Source of the DNA: JBGUVL01 sp964370395
GTDB taxonomy: Bacteria > Bacillota_I > Bacilli_A > Erysipelotrichales > Erysipelotrichaceae
Direction of reading: 5' to 3'
NCBI GenBank assembly: GCA_964370395.1
Contig: CAYJIZ010000012.1
Location: 14,644-78,643 of the forward strand
DNA length: 64,000 bases
Positions 9,482 through 19,404 of the stretch are shown here, piece after piece. Every line of letters begins with the position of its first letter. Position 1 is the first letter of the stretch. Position numbers and translations under genes: made by a program. The notes beneath the pieces are model-generated. The model searched no databases. It was given only the letters and a program-made list of their open reading frames with translations, and was not told the origin of the DNA.

Positions 9482-10483
9482 TCAAGATTTAGAAAAAACT
9501 ATTTTATCAGTAATCCATTTTGATAAACGATATAAAATAATCGAAGAAATTAAGATTATAATAAACAAGACAACGAAAAGAAGAAGGATAACTAAATCAG
9601 ATAAATCATGTCCTTTAAAATAACTTAAAAATTGATACATTATCACGTGATGAGTTAAAAAAATTCCATACGAATACTTACTTAAAAAGGAAATGAATTT
9701 TTTTGTTTTAATATATTTGGAAACATTAACCAAGATTGCGAATAATCCCCAAGCTATCAATGAAGATAAAAATACTTTATTTTGAAACTGCGGAATGATC
9801 AACATAATCAACGAGACTGAGATTGTTGAAATAATGAGAGGTTTATCAAACCTTTCTCGATATTCAATGTAAAACATTCCAAGAACAAAGCTAAATAAGT
9901 TTACTGTTATACTTAAATGACTCGGTATTATTAAAATATTATAATATGTTAAAGCTACACTTAATAAAAATGTAGTAATAAATAAATGAACTGGATACTT
10001 TATAATTAATTTTCTTAATAATGGGAAAATTAAATAGAACACTATAATTACTCCTAAAAACCACTCTCCTAATAAATAGAAGGTAACAAATGCATTATTC
10101 AAATATCCATCAAGACCTAAAAATGTAAATATGAAAAACAAAGGAGATGCTTCAGGTAGAGGTAACTTTAATATAATAAAACGAAAGACAAATACTACAA
10201 TATATGAAATCCAAAACATTGGATAAAGTGAAAAAAGTCTCTTCTTATAAAATTGTATTGTATTTATTTTTTCTTTATATTGATACATTAATGCCGCACC
10301 TGATATAACAAAGAAGAGTTTAACCCCGATTACTCCCCAACTCACTAAATTATTTTCATATAACAGCATAAAATTAAAGTTCAAATCAAAATCTACAAGT
10401 GTGCAATTAAAATGATAGATGACTATTATCAAAATAGATAAAGCTCGTATAAAATCCAAATAAAACAGTCTCTCTTTTTTCAT
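9482..10483 (-). CDS. Membrane acyltransferase (OafA/Acyl_transf_3 type)
   Basis: About 333 residues with roughly ten hydrophobic segments. The N-terminal signature LDFIRALSILIIVIYHFN includes the family histidine. These enzymes usually O-acetylate surface polysaccharides using acyl-CoA. The frame could start 23 codons earlier inside the upstream gene, but AGGAGA lies 5-6 bases before the ATG at 10483, so I use that. Located between a GT2 gene and the MerR fusion. The acyl group and acceptor sugar are not known. Confidence 0.8.
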   Translation of the reverse strand: MKKERLFYLDFIRALSILIIVIYHFNCTLVDFDLNFNFMLLYENNLVSWGVIGVKLFFVISGAALMYQYKEKINTIQFYKKRLFSLYPMFWISYIVVFVFRFIILKLPLPEASPLFFIFTFLGLDGYLNNAFVTFYLLGEWFLGVIIVFYLIFPLLRKLIIKYPVHLFITTFLLSVALTYYNILIIPSHLSITVNLFSFVLGMFYIEYRERFDKPLIISTISVSLIMLIIPQFQNKVFLSSLIAWGLFAILVNVSKYIKTKKFISFLSKYSYGIFLTHHVIMYQFLSYFKGHDLSDLVILLLFVVLFIIILISSIILYRLSKWITDKIVFSKS

Positions 10484-10496
10484 GATGTCTCCTAAC

Positions 10497-11288
10497 TTAA
10501 CTTCTATTATTGTCTTCAGACTTTTGGTAAACTTTAGATAACATTCTAGCAATAAACTTTGGCCAAAATTTAGTAAACATTTCGAAATCTTCTCTACTTC
10601 GAATATTATCGTTAATAACAGAACTTGTCGTTGAGTCTTCGTGTACTCTATGCCCCATCAATGCCTCTGGTATATAAGAGAAAGACCCTGATTCTTTACT
10701 AATCCGTTCCCAAGCAACCCAATCAATATTACTCTTCATATCACTATCGAAATATTTCTTTTGTTTTAAATTATCAATCGCGAAAGTGACTGCTGGACAG
10801 CATAAACTATTACCAAAAGCGATTGGCAACCTCTTGATTAATTTAAGATTTGTTAACGCCCCTAACTTCAATGGACTTAGTAACAAACTTTTTATTTTTA
10901 AGTTAGTATTTGAAAAAATCTTTTTATCATCTCTTATTTCATAGTATTTAGAGACTATTATTAATGTTTTTTTCTTTTTTAAATACTGATCGACCATTCT
11001 TTTAGAGTAATTCTTTTCATATATATCATCTTGATGGGCTATCGTGACCAACTTTGTTTGTCCACAGTTTAATGCAAAATCAAAGTCAGGGCCAATTCCT
11101 TTTCCACTTTCATTTATAAAAACTTGCAAATCATAGCTAGTCGCTATACTGTCAATGAATTTATTTGGAGTTGAAGTGGCAATCACAACTTTACTTGGAT
11201 AATTTTGATCTAAAACTGATTCAATGCACTTTTCCAGAAACGGTGATTCCTTGTACGCAAGTACAACGAATGTATGTAAATTCTCCAT
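10497..11288 (-). CDS. Family 2 glycosyltransferase
   Basis: A 263-residue GT2-like protein: FVVLAYKESPFLEKCIESVL at the N-terminus, IAHQDDIYE near residue 95 as the metal-binding DXD-type site, and a C-terminal part without membrane segments. The start at 11288 is chosen over one 6 codons earlier because GGGAG precedes it by 7 bases. It begins 2 bases after the stop of the upstream GT2 gene. Donor and acceptor unknown. Confidence 0.75.
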   Translation of the reverse strand: MENLHTFVVLAYKESPFLEKCIESVLDQNYPSKVVIATSTPNKFIDSIATSYDLQVFINESGKGIGPDFDFALNCGQTKLVTIAHQDDIYEKNYSKRMVDQYLKKKKTLIIVSKYYEIRDDKKIFSNTNLKIKSLLLSPLKLGALTNLKLIKRLPIAFGNSLCCPAVTFAIDNLKQKKYFDSDMKSNIDWVAWERISKESGSFSYIPEALMGHRVHEDSTTSSVINDNIRSREDFEMFTKFWPKFIARMLSKVYQKSEDNNRS

Positions 11289-11290
11289 TA

Positions 11291-12244
11291 CTATTCTCCC
11301 TTGCAATAAAACTTTGCAAATACTCCAACTAAATGAAGTTTTAATAAAATCGTTACAAAACCAACACTCACTCGATTAACCAATGTTTCACCATTTAATC
11401 GATTAGATAAAACAGAGATGTTTTTTCGAATACCGTGTGAATCAAGCCAATTAAAATAACGTTTGCTTTCTAGGATAAATTCTTTTGAAGAACTTTTTCT
11501 TCCAGAAAACAACAAATACCAAATCACATAACGATAAAAAAAGTATTGGATGTAATCATTTTTATTCACAACCACCTCATCAATTAAATCAAGCAAGTGC
11601 AAAATATCCACCTCTTTATTAAACCCTCTTTGTGAAGTGTTTGAAATAGAATTATCATTGAAGTACCAATTATACCCAATATAGTTAGTAGTATAAATCT
11701 GCTTTGTTTTATCAAAAACCTGCAAGTTAAAATATACATCTTCCCCGATTGGATAATCAAGAAATTTCAACTTATGTTGTAATAAGAAATCGCGACGATA
11801 AATTTTCGCCCACGGTGCTGTAACTGTGTATTTAAACCAATCTGATACTTTGCAAGATGATTCAAACAGTACTCGTTCGTCTGTAACTCTACGATACCCG
11901 CCACAAACAACATCACAGTTCTTACTTGTGATTAATTCATAATACGTTTTCAAATAATCTTTATCAACGAAATCATCATTATCAACAAACATAATATAAG
12001 TTCCTTTTGCAATACTAATTCCTAGATTTCTTGTTATTGCAACTCCTTCGTTTTTCTTATCAACATAAGAGATAAATTCATACTTTGTAGCATATGACTC
12101 GATTATGCTTAAGGAGTCGTCAGTTGAGCCATCGTTGATCAGTAATATTTCAAAATCATTAAAATCTTGTAAAATTAATGATTCCAAACACCCACTTAAA
12201 TGATTACCTGCATTATAAACAGGAATTATGATTGATATTTCCAC
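11291..12244 (-). CDS. Family 2 glycosyltransferase (GTG start)
   Basis: A 317-residue GT2 with ISIIIPVYNAGNHLSGCLES at the N-terminus, LLINDGSTDDS near residue 37 and the metal site MFVDNDDFVD near 87. The most plausible start is a GTG at 12244 with AAGGAGG about 8 bases upstream; another GTG three codons earlier overlaps the ribosome site. The C-terminal half is EpsJ/WchA-like, typical of capsule and EPS enzymes. It transfers one sugar to a lipid-linked acceptor; specificity not predictable. Confidence 0.82.
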   Translation of the reverse strand: MEISIIIPVYNAGNHLSGCLESLILQDFNDFEILLINDGSTDDSLSIIESYATKYEFISYVDKKNEGVAITRNLGISIAKGTYIMFVDNDDFVDKDYLKTYYELITSKNCDVVCGGYRRVTDERVLFESSCKVSDWFKYTVTAPWAKIYRRDFLLQHKLKFLDYPIGEDVYFNLQVFDKTKQIYTTNYIGYNWYFNDNSISNTSQRGFNKEVDILHLLDLIDEVVVNKNDYIQYFFYRYVIWYLLFSGRKSSSKEFILESKRYFNWLDSHGIRKNISVLSNRLNGETLVNRVSVGFVTILLKLHLVGVFAKFYCKGE

Positions 12245-12262
12245 TGAACTCACCTCCTTAAA

Positions 12263-14179
12263 CTAAAATTGGAATACACTTAATACACAAAAATAAACCA
12301 TAAAAAATAAGCAAATATAAATACAAGTAAATAATATACAATTAATTTGAAGCTTACTAAACTTTACTTTTAATTCACCAATATCTAAACAACACAATAA
12401 TGGCAATAATATTGGTAAGAAATACCTTGCCTGAACACCGCGAATGCGCAATGTCGCTACTTCAGTGAAATCGACGTATAGTGCCGTCCAAATCAAGCCA
12501 ATAATGACAAATAATAATGCAAAAATGAAAATTTTATTATTAAATGTAAGTTTCTTTTTTTCATCTGAATCGCGCAAAACAGAAAATGTTATGATGGCAA
12601 TTAAGAAAAAGTAATAAATGTTTTCAGGAATTTGATTTAAATAACCAACTGAAGTTAAAGCATCTGGACCGAAGAACTTCATAAAGAATTGATCACCTGC
12701 ATTATTTATGAAAACTTGTATATATCCAGGAATATTACTCAAAATAGAAGTGATTTGTCCAATTTGACTTGTTTGTCCAGCTGCCCTAACATCTCCTTGA
12801 ACACTAGGTGATAAAAGAGTTGGCAACACAAATGTAGAAATTAAAACAATAAAAATTAATACAAGACCAATTTTAAAGTACTTCATTTGTTTTTTGTTAT
12901 CAAATTTATCTTTTGAAAGCAATAATGGCATTAGTACCAATGGAGCATAAATTGGTTTTGGAAGGATTCCAAAAATCGTTGTTGCTAGATATAACAATGT
13001 ATATTTGAAATCTATCTTTTCTTTTGAGAACAATTCTCTTAAAAACAAAGAAAAACCTAGTGTTAAGCAGCTAGTAATAATCGGATCTAACGAATAATTA
13101 CATGCCATAAATATATTAGTTGGAATTAAGGCGAATAAGACAAATATTCTTTTCTTAATTGGTGCAATTTTAATTGCGAAAAACATGATTAACGAATAGA
13201 AAAGTAAATTAGTTAGTCGTCCTAGTGCAAAAGAAATAGTAAAAGGTACATTTAAAATAGATGCAGCTTTCAGTGTTATAGCACTTGGTATGTAACCAAA
13301 TCGGCTATAAGGTATGAATCCTTTTCCAAATCCTCCTAAATTCTTTTCAACGTGATTTTCATTTAAGTATATATTTAAATCATTCAATTCTTCTTTTGAA
13401 TTAATCATATCTTTATGAAACACTTGAAAACTTGTAAGCTCATTTTCTGTCTTACTTATATTATTACTAAAAGGAATTAATGTAGCTGAATTTTTATAAT
13501 GAACTATATCATCCATCGATAGATAAGTAATACTCGGTGTTAACAATATAATAGAAGATCCAATGACTAATACAATTACTAAAAACGAACGTTCAATCTT
13601 TTCGAAGAAGAACTTTTTAAAGAAAAAGAAAATCAAAATACCAAAGAATAGAATAAACATTGTTATTAATCTTGCAAAATTAATGCTGAAAGAGTTGATT
13701 AAGGTAATAGATTTAATCACTATTGATTCATTAGCTGAAAGAGTCATTTTTATTTCACTAGTATCAACAGTCGCATTTATATTTTCAACTAATAAATGTA
13801 GTCTAGAAGAAGTATTGATTACTTCTTGATCTCTATAAACAGACTCTACTTCTTTACCAAATGTATTTTTTTCTTTTGTATAAATTTTTGTTACAAAATC
13901 ATCAACAGCATCATATTCAATTTTAATCTTTCCAACAAATTCATTATTTAAATCCATGATGATTTTGGCTTTGTTTTTATCATTTACCAAAGTATTATCA
14001 ACAAGTTGAAACCCCTTAGTCTCAACCTCAGACAAATTAATCTCTTTATTCATAGTAGGATGAAAAAAAGAATTGCTATTAAACACTACTGTCTCGAATA
14101 AAAACGCAAATAAAACTGATACTATAAAACTAAGTAATATTTTTTTATATTTTGTATTGACTAAATTACTTATTTTCAT
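12263..14179 (-). CDS. DUF2142-family polytopic membrane protein
   Basis: A 638-residue protein: one N-terminal membrane segment, an extracytoplasmic region at about 35-160, then about ten membrane segments. The conserved features YLSMDDIVHYKN near residue 220 and RGVQARYFLPILLPLL near 590 are typical of DUF2142 proteins in Gram-positive polysaccharide clusters, thought to be GT-C-type transferases using lipid-phosphate sugars. Its ATGA overlaps the upstream stop. Given the GacI/GacJ-like pair in the same cluster, a GacL-like side-chain transferase role is a reasonable inference, not shown. Confidence 0.75.
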   Translation of the reverse strand: MKISNLVNTKYKKILLSFIVSVLFAFLFETVVFNSNSFFHPTMNKEINLSEVETKGFQLVDNTLVNDKNKAKIIMDLNNEFVGKIKIEYDAVDDFVTKIYTKEKNTFGKEVESVYRDQEVINTSSRLHLLVENINATVDTSEIKMTLSANESIVIKSITLINSFSINFARLITMFILFFGILIFFFFKKFFFEKIERSFLVIVLVIGSSIILLTPSITYLSMDDIVHYKNSATLIPFSNNISKTENELTSFQVFHKDMINSKEELNDLNIYLNENHVEKNLGGFGKGFIPYSRFGYIPSAITLKAASILNVPFTISFALGRLTNLLFYSLIMFFAIKIAPIKKRIFVLFALIPTNIFMACNYSLDPIITSCLTLGFSLFLRELFSKEKIDFKYTLLYLATTIFGILPKPIYAPLVLMPLLLSKDKFDNKKQMKYFKIGLVLIFIVLISTFVLPTLLSPSVQGDVRAAGQTSQIGQITSILSNIPGYIQVFINNAGDQFFMKFFGPDALTSVGYLNQIPENIYYFFLIAIITFSVLRDSDEKKKLTFNNKIFIFALLFVIIGLIWTALYVDFTEVATLRIRGVQARYFLPILLPLLCCLDIGELKVKFSKLQINCILFTCIYICLFFMVYFCVLSVFQF

Positions 14180-14820
14180 TTTTTGTCTCCTCTATTCGCA
14201 AAACTAGAAAGCGTAAAAATAACAACTAATAAAAGTGCTGGATACCATGCAAAAAAGTAATCCTCTCTTTTCCCAAAAGTGTTTATAGTTAAGTTTTCTT
14301 TGATTTTAGTATCTCCACTTATGATATACCTATCATCTGCAGCAGATTTTGAAATATTCATTGGAAATGCCAGATTTGAATCTTCATTATGATATGTTAA
14401 ATTAAGTTTCATTTCTTTCTTATATGTTCCATTGTAAGGTTGAAATGCTATATTCCAATTTGAATCATCAAAAATTTTAGAAGCTTCAATACTACTTTCC
14501 ACAATTAACGTGTTGTTATCATATAGTTGAGCTGTAAAAGAACCCTTTTTGAGTTGTTTTAGTTGCTCTTCTGAGTAATCACTTAAATCCAAATCTTTAA
14601 GTTCGAAAGAAAGTGTAATATTATTCATATCCTCAACATTACCTACAAAAAACTGGCTAATTTTCTCACCACTTTTTATTGGCAAAATGTCGTATTCAAT
14701 AGATGTATTTACTCTTGAAGAAGTACTTGGAGACAATGGGAAAACAAATAGAAAAATAATAAGAAAAACTAGTACAACATAACTACCATTGATTAAATAC
14801 TTTAATTGTTTCTTATTCAT
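14176..14820 (-). CDS. Uncharacterised two-pass membrane protein coupled to the DUF2142 gene
   Basis: 214 residues. A hydrophobic segment at about 13-30, a long extracytoplasmic domain (about 31-190) rich in Asn, Ser and Thr, and a second segment at about 192-208. I recognise no family. It overlaps the DUF2142 gene by 4 bases and abuts the stop of the tandem GT2 gene, so all three are made together. The extracytoplasmic part has the same general style as the N-terminal region of the DUF2142 protein, so it may be a partner subunit at the outer membrane face. Confidence 0.6.
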   Translation of the reverse strand: MNKKQLKYLINGSYVVLVFLIIFLFVFPLSPSTSSRVNTSIEYDILPIKSGEKISQFFVGNVEDMNNITLSFELKDLDLSDYSEEQLKQLKKGSFTAQLYDNNTLIVESSIEASKIFDDSNWNIAFQPYNGTYKKEMKLNLTYHNEDSNLAFPMNISKSAADDRYIISGDTKIKENLTINTFGKREDYFFAWYPALLLVVIFTLSSFANRGDKK

Positions 14821-16988
14821 TAGCTTTCATTTCTCCTCACATCTAACTTGAATGATATTTTTTTGCTGAAGTTTGAGTTATAGAAAGGGTCTCTTTTAAT
14901 AATTGATTCCCATTTGTGATTCATATAATACTGTTCCTTCAAATATCTTTGATACTTTTCCTTCGTTGTATCTAATCCTCTTGATTTTGATTCATGATGG
15001 TATAACTCTACTTGTGGAACGAAAACATTATAATAACCTTTTTCCAGCAAACGCAAGTTAAAATCAATGTCGTTGTAAGCTACCATCAAATTTTCATCTA
15101 AGCAACCTACCTCAAAGAATTTTTCTTTTGAAACCATTAAACATGCAGCTGTGACAGCAGCGTAATTGTGCGCCACCGACAATCTTGCATATAGACCTGG
15201 ATTAAAACGGTCCGCTTCTAAAAAGGCATGATTAGCAATACCACCAACTCCCATGACAACTCCACCATGTTGTACTGTTCCATCAGGATACAATAACTTA
15301 GGACCGACTGCACCAATATGATCTTGCATAGCATAACCTACCATTTGTGACAACCAATCTTCACTTATAACAGTAGTGTCATTATTTAATAAAACTAAAT
15401 AATCTCCTTTTGCTTCGTTTGCAGCAAGATTATTCAATTTAGAATAATTAAACTCAAAATTCGCATCAATAACTCTAAAGTTCTTGTGCATTTTTTTATA
15501 TTTTTCAAATAATTCAAAAGTTTCGTTATTCACACTATCATTATTAACAACAATAATTTCATAATTACTATACTTTGTATGTTTGTAAATTGAAACCAGA
15601 CAATCCTCTAAAACATCAGCATAATCCTTTGTTGGAATAATAATTGTGATGCTTGGTTCTTCTGAATACAAATACTCTACTTTATAACATGGCACATCTT
15701 TATGAACGCTAACTTTTGCAGAGATTCCTCTTCTTTTCATTGCATTTTCTATTGATTTTACTCCTTTTTCAAGAGCATAGCTTTTACTATCAATTGTTGC
15801 TGCAGTTGATCCAGGAATCATTCTCCAATGGTATAAAATTTTATCAATATGGTGAATTTTATTCGTCTTTTCAGTAAATTTCAAAAACAAATCAAAATCT
15901 TGTGCGCCTTCAAGACCAACTTCTTCTCCACCAATTTCAATCATAATACTTTTTCTTAACACTGCAAAGTGGCAAATATAGTTATGGCTAAGCAACGTAT
16001 CTGGAGAAAAATCGGCTTTGAAGTGAGGATCTCTTCTCACTCCATTAATGTCAATTTTATCTTCATCACTGTAAATTAAATCTAATTCTTTATTGTTGTT
16101 TAGAACTTTAACATTTTCGTATAATGCATTATTTGTTAACAAATCATCGTTGTCCATTAGAGCAACAAATTCACCTTTTGCCATCTCTAGGGCATCGTTA
16201 GTTGCTTGCGAAATATGACCATTCTCACTTCTAAACTTAACCTTGATTCTGTCATCTTTCGCTGCATAGTATTCCAATGTTTCCTTTGTCTCCTGTAATG
16301 TTGAACAATCATCAACCAAACATACTTCAAAATTCTTATACGTTTGTGAAAGGATTGATTCAATGCACTCAGATAAATATTTTCTTTTAATATTATAGAC
16401 TGGAATTAAAATAGAAATTAAAGGGTTATAGGCAAATTCTTCAACAACTTCAACGCTTTTGTTTTCATCTAACCATTTTATATACTCTTGTTGCGTTCCT
16501 GGATCGTAATAATCTGCATCTAAAGTATTTAATTTGTATTTCAAATCTGCATAATATTTCTTCATTACTGTAGGTGAAACGATAAAGTGATGCTCACGCC
16601 ATAAAAGTCGAATAGCTTTGTATCCTAAATATACTAACTTTCGAATCTTTTTTAATATTCCAAAAATAAAATTAGTAATCTTTTCGAAGTACTTTCTAAC
16701 TTTCGAAAAAATTCTAGTATATACTGAATTTTTGTTTGTACAAAGTAATTCCCTTTTATCATCTATAATTAAATAGGTTTCAATTACCTTACTAGTCTTC
16801 TCAATTTTACATTCAAAATGGATTCCGTTAATTGTTAAACTTGGTAGTGTTTCAAACTCTCTTTTCACACCATCTACAAAAATTTCTACTTCATAATCAT
16901 TTGTTTCTAATATCGCACGTAAAACAAAAACAGGGTTTCCTATACCATAGATACGATGTTCAATCATATGAATTCTATCTTTTTTCAT
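14820..16988 (-). CDS. Tandem-domain family 2 glycosyltransferase
   Basis: A 722-residue protein with two GT2 domains. Domain A starts at ISILIPVYNIKRKYLSECI (about residue 190) with metal site LMDNDDLL. Domain B starts at SITIIIPTKDYADVLEDCL (about 440) with VLLNNDTTVI. Residues 1-185 are an unassigned basic region. Double-GT2 proteins of this type build rhamnan-type backbones, adding two linkages alternately, which fits the neighbouring ABC exporter and rml genes. Its stop overlaps the next gene by one base. Confidence 0.85.
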   Translation of the reverse strand: MKKDRIHMIEHRIYGIGNPVFVLRAILETNDYEVEIFVDGVKREFETLPSLTINGIHFECKIEKTSKVIETYLIIDDKRELLCTNKNSVYTRIFSKVRKYFEKITNFIFGILKKIRKLVYLGYKAIRLLWREHHFIVSPTVMKKYYADLKYKLNTLDADYYDPGTQQEYIKWLDENKSVEVVEEFAYNPLISILIPVYNIKRKYLSECIESILSQTYKNFEVCLVDDCSTLQETKETLEYYAAKDDRIKVKFRSENGHISQATNDALEMAKGEFVALMDNDDLLTNNALYENVKVLNNNKELDLIYSDEDKIDINGVRRDPHFKADFSPDTLLSHNYICHFAVLRKSIMIEIGGEEVGLEGAQDFDLFLKFTEKTNKIHHIDKILYHWRMIPGSTAATIDSKSYALEKGVKSIENAMKRRGISAKVSVHKDVPCYKVEYLYSEEPSITIIIPTKDYADVLEDCLVSIYKHTKYSNYEIIVVNNDSVNNETFELFEKYKKMHKNFRVIDANFEFNYSKLNNLAANEAKGDYLVLLNNDTTVISEDWLSQMVGYAMQDHIGAVGPKLLYPDGTVQHGGVVMGVGGIANHAFLEADRFNPGLYARLSVAHNYAAVTAACLMVSKEKFFEVGCLDENLMVAYNDIDFNLRLLEKGYYNVFVPQVELYHHESKSRGLDTTKEKYQRYLKEQYYMNHKWESIIKRDPFYNSNFSKKISFKLDVRRNES

Positions 16989-16992
16989 ATTC

Positions 16993-17769
16993 TTAAACCT
17001 CCTCTGCGAATCCTTTTTCTAATTTTCTAAAAATTGCAAACCCACCAATTAAAACAACAACACTTAATACAAACACATAAATAATTGGCCCTAATTCTGG
17101 AATTTGTCCATTTAAAAACACATTTCGGTAAGAATCAATTATCACTCCCATAGGATTCATGTTTAATACCCAACGTATACTCGAAGGAAATAATGAAGCG
17201 TTGTACAAAACTGGAGTAGCATAAAAAAGCATGTTTAAAATAAATGTAACAATGTATTCTGTATCCTTAATATAAATATTAATTGCACTTAGTGCAAATA
17301 CTAGTCCCAAAGCTAACATCGCTTGAATTACAGCAATAAATGGAACAAAAATAAGTACCCAACTTAAAGAGATTCCACTTGTAACAACAAAAATTAATAT
17401 GATAATACAAGAAATAAAGAAATTGATCAATCCACTTGCCGCTACCGAAATCGGTAATATTTCACGAGGAAAATAGACTTTCTTAATAATTCCAGCATTG
17501 CTTCTTATGACAATAACTCCTTGATTGATGATTGTAACAAAAAATGTCCAAGGTATAATTCCTACAACTAAAAAAACAACATAATTGTCAGTACCAGTAT
17601 CCCCCATAATGATTGGGAAAATGATTGCATAAATCAAAACCTGTAGTAATGGATTAATAAATGACCACATGATCCCCAAAAACGATCCCTTGTACTTTCC
17701 TCTAATTTCTTTTTTTATGCTAGATTTAAGCAATTCACGATAATTGTATAATTCGTTAAAAAATTTCAT
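16993..17769 (-). CDS. wzm: Polysaccharide ABC exporter, permease subunit
   Basis: A 258-residue ABC-2 type permease (Wzm/RgpC/TagG family) with six predicted membrane segments. The conserved N-terminal amphipathic helix reads LKSSIKKEIRGKYKGSFLG, followed by IMWSFINPLLQVLIYAI. It pairs with the ATPase gene 14 bases upstream and would export a completed lipid-linked polymer, probably the rhamnose-rich one. The presence of both this exporter and a Wzx/Wzy set suggests two polymers are made. Confidence 0.9.
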   Translation of the reverse strand: MKFFNELYNYRELLKSSIKKEIRGKYKGSFLGIMWSFINPLLQVLIYAIIFPIIMGDTGTDNYVVFLVVGIIPWTFFVTIINQGVIVIRSNAGIIKKVYFPREILPISVAASGLINFFISCIIILIFVVTSGISLSWVLIFVPFIAVIQAMLALGLVFALSAINIYIKDTEYIVTFILNMLFYATPVLYNASLFPSSIRWVLNMNPMGVIIDSYRNVFLNGQIPELGPIIYVFVLSVVVLIGGFAIFRKLEKGFAEEV

Positions 17770-17783
17770 ATATTCACCTTTTC

Positions 17784-18917
17784 CTATTTAAGAAAAATTT
17801 CGCAACTTTTTTTCGTCACGATATTCCCCTTATGATCTTGTAATAATACTTTAATAGAGTGAACACCGTCTTCAAATTTTTCTGGTGAAAAACTAGTTAC
17901 CCACCCTGGTTTTTTATTTGTTGCCATACCACCGTATTCTTCTCCAAATACTTGGAAAACATCTACTCGATCTACTCTAGAAATATTTGTTAACTCTTCA
18001 TCATCAATGAAGATTTTTAATATTGCTTGTGCATCTTCACACATAACCCATCCATTAATTGAAACAGGTCCACTACTTTTACTAATGATTTGCGACATAC
18101 TTGGCTCATCAATAAAGATATTACCATGATAAGCATAGTCTTCACTTTGTTGTTTCATTTCAATCGCTTTTTGATGATCCATTGTCACTCTTTCTAAATA
18201 CTTGGAAATTACTTCATTTGGCTTTCCATCTAGCATTACATTCCCATCATAAATCCAAACAGCTCTATTACACAAAGTTTTTAATGTTTCTAAACTATGC
18301 GAAACAATTACAATTGTTTTACTGCTATCTCTAAGTTCTTCAAGTTTATTAAAACATTTATCTTGAAAATGTTGATCACCTACTGCTAATATTTCATCAA
18401 TTAGCAAAATTTCTGCATCAACATTAATTGCTATAGAAAAAGCCAATCGCATATACATTCCTGATGAATACGTTCTAATTGGATTGTCAATGAAATCTCC
18501 TAGTTCAGAAAACTCAATGATTTGATCCACTCTTTTATCAATTTCTTTCTTTGTTAAGCCAAACACAGAAGCATTAAAGTATATATTTTCTTTTCCCGTG
18601 AAATCAGGATGAAAACCTGCTCCAAGTTCCAACAATGACGTTAATTTACCTCTCGTTTCTAAAGTTCCTGATGTCGGGTATAAAATTTTTGTCATTAATT
18701 TCAACAAAGTAGATTTACCACTACCATTCGTCCCTATTAAAGCAACCGTTTCCCCTTTTTTTATATCTAAGTTAATATCTTTTAAAACATGATGATACTC
18801 AACTTTGTTTCTCTTCCAAAAAACCAAGTATTCTTTAAATGATTGAGGCTTGTCGAATACTCGTTTAAATTTTTTATTCATATTTGTAACTTCAATAGCG
18901 TTATTGTTGTTTCTCAT
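17784..18917 (-). CDS. wzt: Polysaccharide ABC exporter, ATP-binding subunit
   Basis: 377 residues. Walker A GTNGSGKST near residue 63-71, signature YSSGMYMRLAFS near 160, Walker B ILLIDEILAVGD near 183. The extra C-terminal 120 residues resemble the Wzt/RgpD carbohydrate-binding extension that recognises the finished polymer. Forms the exporter with the permease encoded next. It starts a transcription unit: a terminator and an extended -10 promoter lie between it and the gene upstream. Confidence 0.9.
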   Translation of the reverse strand: MRNNNNAIEVTNMNKKFKRVFDKPQSFKEYLVFWKRNKVEYHHVLKDINLDIKKGETVALIGTNGSGKSTLLKLMTKILYPTSGTLETRGKLTSLLELGAGFHPDFTGKENIYFNASVFGLTKKEIDKRVDQIIEFSELGDFIDNPIRTYSSGMYMRLAFSIAINVDAEILLIDEILAVGDQHFQDKCFNKLEELRDSSKTIVIVSHSLETLKTLCNRAVWIYDGNVMLDGKPNEVISKYLERVTMDHQKAIEMKQQSEDYAYHGNIFIDEPSMSQIISKSSGPVSINGWVMCEDAQAILKIFIDDEELTNISRVDRVDVFQVFGEEYGGMATNKKPGWVTSFSPEKFEDGVHSIKVLLQDHKGNIVTKKSCEIFLK

Positions 18918-18947
18918 AAAATCTCCTTAATAATTCATTTATCTTAT

Positions 18948-18976
18948 ATTATACCAAAAAAGACTGTCATTACATA
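18948..18976 (-). promoter_or_regulatory. Predicted extended -10 promoter of wzt-wzm
   Basis: The minus strand has TGGTATAAT (18948-18956), an extended -10, 31 bases upstream of the wzt ATG with AAGGAG in between. The -35 region is poor, as is common with extended -10 promoters. Confidence 0.5.
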
Positions 18977-18981
18977 GCTTT

Positions 18982-19027
18982 ATTAAAAATAAGAAAGAAA
19001 CTAAAACAAACTAGTATCTTTCTTATT
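18982..19027 (-). terminator. Terminator after the DUF2304 gene
   Basis: 11-bp perfect arms AATAAGAAAGA and TCTTTCTTATT (18988-18998 and 19017-19027) around an 18-base loop, followed on the minus strand by TTTTTAATA. It separates the GacI/GacJ-like pair from the exporter genes. Confidence 0.65.
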
Positions 19028-19045
19028 AATAGTATATTAAATTAT

Positions 19046-19396
19046 CTAATCTTCATCTTTTTTTCTATCTTTATATTGCATAATACTTAATTTTTGTATT
19101 AACTCTTTTTGCTTTTCTTTTAACGAAGAAATCTTAATTGTTTGAACAAATAAAATTATATATAGAAAGAACGTAAAAAGGGAAAATATAAAATTACTTG
19201 TTGAAACAAAACCTAGTTTTTTTGAAACAAAAATCGATAGTTCCGGAAAAACACTAAGTATTAATAAAACAATAGCCCAAATTAACCAAATAATCGCATC
19301 ATCAATATTTAATCCGTGTTTTTTTATTTTACGAATTACAAAAATCATTGTTAAAATACTTGCTAATATAAATACTAACTGTAACTTTAAGTCCAT
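19046..19396 (-). CDS. DUF2304 small membrane protein (GacJ-like)
   Basis: 116 residues with three hydrophobic segments (about 5-20, 35-50 and 65-88) and a charged C-terminal tail. DUF2304 proteins are encoded beside polyprenyl-phosphate GT2 enzymes. In group A streptococcus GacJ (about 113 aa) stabilises and activates GacI. Here the gene follows a 231-residue GT2 by 8 bases, the same order and sizes. Likely a membrane partner of that enzyme; family call good, function inferred. Confidence 0.75.
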   Translation of the reverse strand: MDLKLQLVFILASILTMIFVIRKIKKHGLNIDDAIIWLIWAIVLLILSVFPELSIFVSKKLGFVSTSNFIFSLFTFFLYIILFVQTIKISSLKEKQKELIQKLSIMQYKDRKKDED

Positions 19397-19404
19397 TGTA
19401 TTAC

